The notes below the pieces were generated by a model, which worked only from the letters and a program-made list of their open reading frames with translations, searched no databases and was not told the DNA's origin. Positions 21,526 to 25,354 of a stretch of DNA of 25,354 bases are shown here, piece by piece (the first letter of the stretch is position 1; every line of letters starts with the position of its first letter). This DNA comes from Candidatus Symbiothrix sp. (GTDB taxonomy: Bacteria; Bacteroidota; Bacteroidia; Bacteroidales; Azobacteroidaceae), in assembly GCA_031284765.1 (NCBI GenBank), contig JAITXK010000053.1, forward strand, positions 1-25,354, in the 5' to 3' direction. A program made the position numbers and the translations under genes.

Positions 21526-24501
21526 TTAGCCAACCACCACCGCCCCCACATTTTTCTTTCCATCCATTTTGATTAATAATGGTTTTTCCAAACGAACATG
21601 TCGAAGGAAAGTGGTTTCCTGCATTGCCGGTTGACTGTTCAGAAACGCTTCATCAAAAATACCCTCTTTTAAATAGGGATTGATGGTAAAATAACCAACA
21701 CCCAAGGAAGTCAGGTTGTGGAAAAAATGCGTGCCCTGGCTGGGTTCGATGCGGTAATTTTCCAATCCCGATTCGACAATGAGCCGTGCATTGGATATTT
21801 GCGGCCATTTGACGGGAATGCCCAAGCGGGAATCACTGCTTCCCCAACGTCCCGGGCCGATGAGTATGTAGTTTTTACCTTCTTCAACCAATTGTTTGTT
21901 CCACGTTTCAATTTCGGAAGCGATGACGGGATTGTTTGCGGCATCGAAGTCCGTGGTTTTGACGTAAATTACATCGGCTACATCGTTTAAAATACCATGT
22001 CCCATTGCATGTTGCGAAAAGAGCAAGAGAGGTTCGTGGGATATTTGCGTTAAATCTTCGATCGTCATTTCTTTTCCATCTACAATCGGACGGATTTGCA
22101 GAAGATAAAAAGCGCCTGCCGCCTTGTTTTCCTCTTTTTTCTCCAAATTGACGGCAAATTCAATTTCAACGGGACGTCCCATTTCGGTTTGTCCCAATTG
22201 CAGCATGTAATCCAAAATCTCGGATAAAGGGAAAACAGGGTGTTGCAAAACGCCTGCAAAAGTAATGACTTTGCGGTTTTTACCCGGATAAAATCCATCC
22301 AACAGCGCATCATCTTCGGGGTTGTAGGTGGAAGCAAGGTATTGCAATGTTCCGTCGGCTTCGGCTTCTTTGACCGGCAATTTCAATAAATTGTAGGCAT
22401 CGTTGGTCGAAAACAGATTGGAAGCCAACGATTGAAGATTCAAAGCATAGAATTGCGTTTGGGTTTCCTTTAACGCCATCTCCAAGGTGCTGGTTTGGAT
22501 AATGGAATGTGGATGACGGGGCGAAAAACGGAGCGTAATTCCGCCGTCCACCGTATATTTCCCCAAGCCAAGGGCGATGTTGGCAATGCCGTCTTCGGGT
22601 TTCTCATTGCCGACCGGATAATAATTCAACGAACGGGCGACACCTGAAATAATAGGGTAGAAGCGCTCTCCATACTTTTGCCCGACCACTTCCTGCAAGA
22701 CGATGGCCATCTTTTCCTGATCAATCAGATTTTGTGTAGCGGTCATATACGCTTTGCTGTCGCGAAAAAAAACCGAGGCGTACACGCCTTTGATGGCATT
22801 GCTCAGCTTGTTCATCATTTCGTTTAGGTCTTCCGTGTAGGGAATCATGTAGGTATTGTAGATTCCCGCAAAGGGCTGATAATGGGAGTCTTCGAGAAGA
22901 CTTGACGAACGGATGGCGATGGGTGTTTTAACCACTTCGAAAAAGGCGGCAAAATCTTCGAGCAAGCGCTTGGGCAATTCGGCCTTGAGAAAAGATTGCA
23001 GGATGTCGTCATCGGGCAAATCCTGTAAAGCGATGGAATACAATTCGTTACTCTCCATAAATTCATCAAAAATATCAGTGGCCAAGACCACGGTTTTGGG
23101 AATCTGGATTTTGATTTGCTTGAATTTGTCTTCCAATTCTTTCAGATGGCTTTTAATCATTTGTCCCATAAATGCCAAGCCGCGCCCTTTCCCGCCCAAT
23201 GATTCTTCGCCGATGCGGGCAAAGTTGGAATATTGGTCGAAACGTTCTTTTTCAAAGACGGCCACCACACCCGAGTTTTTCATCCGGCGATAGGCAACAA
23301 TGGCATCGAAAACCACTTGCCGTGCCTCGTTCATGTCTTTATATTCGGAAACATCAATGTCTTTCAGAAATTCGGCAATGGGAAAAATGGCCCGCGAGTA
23401 GAAAAAACGCGAAAAATGATTGTGCGACAAATGATAAACGAGCGAATCGCCCGGAATGTCGAAAATCTTCTTTTGCAGGTCAACCAACGAGGTAATCCGC
23501 ATTACCTCGCTGTGGTTGCTGGGATTGATGATGATGAAATCGCCGAAGCCGAAATTGTTCGTAATTTCTTTGCGCAGACTTTGCGGAAACGTTTTGGAAT
23601 TTTTATCAACGAAACTGCATTGCAATTCATCGGCATACGTTTTATTGGATGACTCGGACGAATCGAAGATAATGGGCACGAACCGGTCTTCACTCCGCAC
23701 TTTGCATCCGAATTTATAACCGGCCAACAGGTCTTTTTCTCCTTTCCGGGTAAAACTCATGTCGCACACGATGCCCAAAAGATGATTTTTGTATTTATAG
23801 AACAGTTGTTCGGCTTCTTCATAAGAGCGTGCCAGCAGGATTTTCGGCCGTCCCCGCATTCGCAAAGTTTGCTGATGGGCATTGAGCGCTTCCTTGGAAA
23901 ACTCCTTGGATTGTTGCAGCACAAATTTGTAGAGCAAAGGTAGGGCAGAGGAATAAAAACGGATCGAATCTTCGACCAAAAGGATGGTTTGCACGCCCAC
24001 GCAGGCGATATCGTCGTCCACATTCATGCGGTCTTCCAGTAATTTGATGATGGCCAGCAGCAATTCGGCATTGCCCAACCACGAAAAAACATAGTCGATG
24101 GCCGATAAATCTTCGCTGGCAATCCGGCGGGAAACTTCTCGCGAAAAAGGGGTCAGGACGACAATCGGTATCGCCGGATAGAGTGATTTGATGTGATTGG
24201 CGGTCGCAAAAGTATCCGAATCATCCATGTTCGGCATGCAAATCACCAGATCGAAATGATATTGGGATAACGCGGACAGGGCTTCCTCTTCGGTAGAAAC
24301 TTGCGTAAACCGGGGCGGATAGCGCAAACTGAGTGAGGTATATTCGTTAAAAATTTGTTCGTCGATGCGGCCGTCATCTTCCAGCATGAACGCATCGTAG
24401 CGCGTGGCGATGAGCAGGATATTAAAAATCCGCTTATTCATTAAATTTACAAACGAGGTATCTTTCAATACCAGTTGTTTCATGTCAATGTTGTGTTCCA
24501 T
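21526..24501 (-). CDS. REC-domain and PEP/pyruvate-binding (PPDK_N) domain protein
   Basis: A 991-residue protein of unknown function. Residues about 24-155 form a receiver-like domain whose phospho-acceptor position looks lost (DLVICM, M89). Residues about 172-310 form a second receiver-like domain with E177/D178, the candidate phospho-acceptor D247 (IVCDMSF) and a Lys near 300. From about 432 comes the PPDK N-terminal ATP-grasp region: EESLGGKGRGLAF, AIRSSSLLEDS (about 530) and FYLLQIRPI (about 800). The phosphohistidine swivelling domain and the PEP/pyruvate barrel of true PpsA/PPDK are absent. Instead there is a C-terminal block with GPGRWGSSDSRLGIPVKWP (about 880) and THFFHNLTSLGVGYF. 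It probably phosphorylates or binds something under receiver control; substrate unknown. The -7 box ends five bases before this ATG; the ATG at 24483 is an alternative start. Confidence 0.8.
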   Translation of the reverse strand: MEHNIDMKQLVLKDTSFVNLMNKRIFNILLIATRYDAFMLEDDGRIDEQIFNEYTSLSLRYPPRFTQVSTEEEALSALSQYHFDLVICMPNMDDSDTFATANHIKSLYPAIPIVVLTPFSREVSRRIASEDLSAIDYVFSWLGNAELLLAIIKLLEDRMNVDDDIACVGVQTILLVEDSIRFYSSALPLLYKFVLQQSKEFSKEALNAHQQTLRMRGRPKILLARSYEEAEQLFYKYKNHLLGIVCDMSFTRKGEKDLLAGYKFGCKVRSEDRFVPIIFDSSESSNKTYADELQCSFVDKNSKTFPQSLRKEITNNFGFGDFIIINPSNHSEVMRITSLVDLQKKIFDIPGDSLVYHLSHNHFSRFFYSRAIFPIAEFLKDIDVSEYKDMNEARQVVFDAIVAYRRMKNSGVVAVFEKERFDQYSNFARIGEESLGGKGRGLAFMGQMIKSHLKELEDKFKQIKIQIPKTVVLATDIFDEFMESNELYSIALQDLPDDDILQSFLKAELPKRLLEDFAAFFEVVKTPIAIRSSSLLEDSHYQPFAGIYNTYMIPYTEDLNEMMNKLSNAIKGVYASVFFRDSKAYMTATQNLIDQEKMAIVLQEVVGQKYGERFYPIISGVARSLNYYPVGNEKPEDGIANIALGLGKYTVDGGITLRFSPRHPHSIIQTSTLEMALKETQTQFYALNLQSLASNLFSTNDAYNLLKLPVKEAEADGTLQYLASTYNPEDDALLDGFYPGKNRKVITFAGVLQHPVFPLSEILDYMLQLGQTEMGRPVEIEFAVNLEKKEENKAAGAFYLLQIRPIVDGKEMTIEDLTQISHEPLLLFSQHAMGHGILNDVADVIYVKTTDFDAANNPVIASEIETWNKQLVEEGKNYILIGPGRWGSSDSRLGIPVKWPQISNARLIVESGLENYRIEPSQGTHFFHNLTSLGVGYFTINPYLKEGIFDEAFLNSQPAMQETTFLRHVRLEKPLLIKMDGKKNVGAVVVG

Positions 24502-24506
24502 GGTTG

Positions 24507-24537
24507 CAAAAGTACGGTTTTTCTTCCATGTTTGAAA
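24507..24537 (-). promoter_or_regulatory. Promoter of the REC/PPDK_N gene
   Basis: Minus strand TACTTTTG (24507-24514) with TTTC (24534-24537) 19 bases upstream, one mismatch from TTTG. It is followed by CAACC and directly by the ATG at 24501. Confidence 0.6.
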
Positions 24538-24594
24538 TAATTATTCATATTGGTTAAATAAAATTAATCTGCAGATTGGTCTTATTTTTTTATC

Positions 24595-24602
24595 TACTTT
24601 TG
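24595..24602 (+). promoter_or_regulatory. -7 box of the lipoprotein phosphatase gene
   Basis: TACTTTTG, 27 bases before the ATG at 24630. The closest TTG-containing string upstream is 16 bases away, so the -33 box is uncertain. Confidence 0.5.
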
Positions 24603-24629
24603 CCTTATCGGTTTGATAAAAACAATCTA

Positions 24630-25354
24630 ATGTTCAAAAAGATATTATTTTCTATCATCTCTTTGACTTTGTTTGCCGGCTGCGCCAAAGACAGTCCTCA
24701 AATTAATGCCGTTTGCGAATTGAAGCCAAACGGAACGTATTTGATTAAGTGGGAAACTTTTCCGCCCATGGAAGGGGTTGTAAAAGCGTATGAATCAACC
24801 AATCCTGATTCTTTTAACCGTTGCTCTCCTATTTTTGAACAGGATATTCAAGCAGGTTATCAAAATGTTTTGGCTAAGGCGTTTACACGTTCGTATTTGA
24901 AACTGGTTTTCAACAAAAAATACGCTACAGTCATTGCCCCACGGAATATTCCCATGCAGGGAATATTTAATTTCCGGGATTTGGGAGGTTATTATACGAA
25001 TGACCATCAACAAATGAAGTGGGGGAAAATTTATCGTTCAGGTTCTTTGTCGATGGCTACGCACTACGACAGGGATCTTTTGAAAGGATTGAAAATCACG
25101 TCTGTGGTGGATTTGCGTACCGAACGCGAAAGGGATAATTATCCCAATAAATATCAGGCCACGCAAGTATATAATCTGCCTTTGAGAGGCAATCGCCATG
25201 ATTTTTTCTTTGATGAAATTTTATCGAACAGGATGAATGCAAGCGATATTTTAGTCTATGACCAAAATATTTTTTCTTTTCTAATGGAAAACAATGCCGA
25301 CTATTTTATCAAGTTGTTTGATATTTTGTTGAATGAAAAAAATTATCCGGTGGT
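24630..25354 (+). CDS. Tyrosine-protein phosphatase family lipoprotein (partial, runs off the window)
   Basis: The frame is open from 24630 to the window end (241 complete codons seen). The N-terminus MFKKILFSIISLTLFAGC is a lipoprotein signal with a lipobox (LFAG/C18). A ~100-residue N-terminal domain follows, without recognisable motifs. Then NFRDLGGYYTNDHQQMKWGKIYRSGSL and TSVVDLRTERERDNYP appear, the hallmark of the Tyr_phosphatase_3 (PF13350-like) protein-tyrosine/dual-specificity phosphatases. The window stops at LNEKNYPV, where relatives continue into the HCxxGxDRTG active-site loop, so catalytic competence cannot be judged. It should sit in the periplasm or on the outer membrane. It is divergent from the REC/PPDK_N gene, 128 bp away. 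Confidence 0.85.
   Translation, partial: MFKKILFSIISLTLFAGCAKDSPQINAVCELKPNGTYLIKWETFPPMEGVVKAYESTNPDSFNRCSPIFEQDIQAGYQNVLAKAFTRSYLKLVFNKKYATVIAPRNIPMQGIFNFRDLGGYYTNDHQQMKWGKIYRSGSLSMATHYDRDLLKGLKITSVVDLRTERERDNYPNKYQATQVYNLPLRGNRHDFFFDEILSNRMNASDILVYDQNIFSFLMENNADYFIKLFDILLNEKNYPV

Noticed and set aside
1..25354. CRISPR array, insertion sequence or prophage
   Set aside because: No regularly spaced long repeats, transposase, integrase or phage structural genes were seen on either strand.

Overview
This window looks like a chromosomal segment of a Bacteroidetes bacterium, most likely of the order Bacteroidales. The grounds are: several intergenic regions carry the Bacteroidetes promoter pattern TTTG-N19-22-TAnnTTTG; Shine-Dalgarno sequences are mostly weak or absent; and several genes belong to families typical of this phylum (DUF4294, the REC plus PEP/pyruvate-binding protein, GxxExxY protein, large TamB). 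No gene-free stretch exceeds 300 bases. The longest gaps are 19080-19301 (two promoters) and 21366-21525 (tRNA promoter, otherwise nothing recognisable).

Layout. (1) 14-5493, minus: a TamB-like envelope protein, then a family 1/28-type glycosyltransferase joined by an ATGA overlap. (2) 5606-9117, plus: a tight four-gene operon of a TagD-like cytidylyltransferase, a short-chain dehydrogenase, a CDP-alcohol phosphatidyltransferase and a beta-CASP metallo-hydrolase. The first three look like a pathway that activates an alcohol phosphate with CTP and transfers it to a lipid or polyol acceptor; the product is unknown. (3) 9183-13248: alaS (minus), divergent from an M23 peptidase and a MerR-like regulator. 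(4) 13249-17874, minus: ilvD, a GxxExxY gene, ilvB and ilvN. This is a branched-chain amino acid operon interrupted by a small AT-rich gene of putative nuclease fold. (5) 17956-19079: a DUF4294 protein, tail to tail with a TrmH/SpoU RNA methyltransferase. (6) 19302-21365: an AT-rich type II restriction-modification cassette lying against the 3' end of tRNA-Lys(CTT). Its methyltransferase carries an N-terminal MerR-like helix-turn-helix, and the probable endonuclease is tail to tail with it. (7) 21526-24501, minus: a 991-residue protein with two receiver-like domains and a pyruvate-phosphate-dikinase-type ATP-binding domain, but no phosphohistidine or PEP domain. (8) 24630 to the window end, plus: a lipoprotein tyrosine phosphatase, cut just before its active-site loop.

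The points most worth following up are the orphan REC/PPDK_N protein, the CDP-alcohol operon, the self-regulation-capable restriction-modification cassette beside tRNA-Lys, and a 9-10-bp-period repeat that supplies the last codons and stop codon of both alaS and ilvD.
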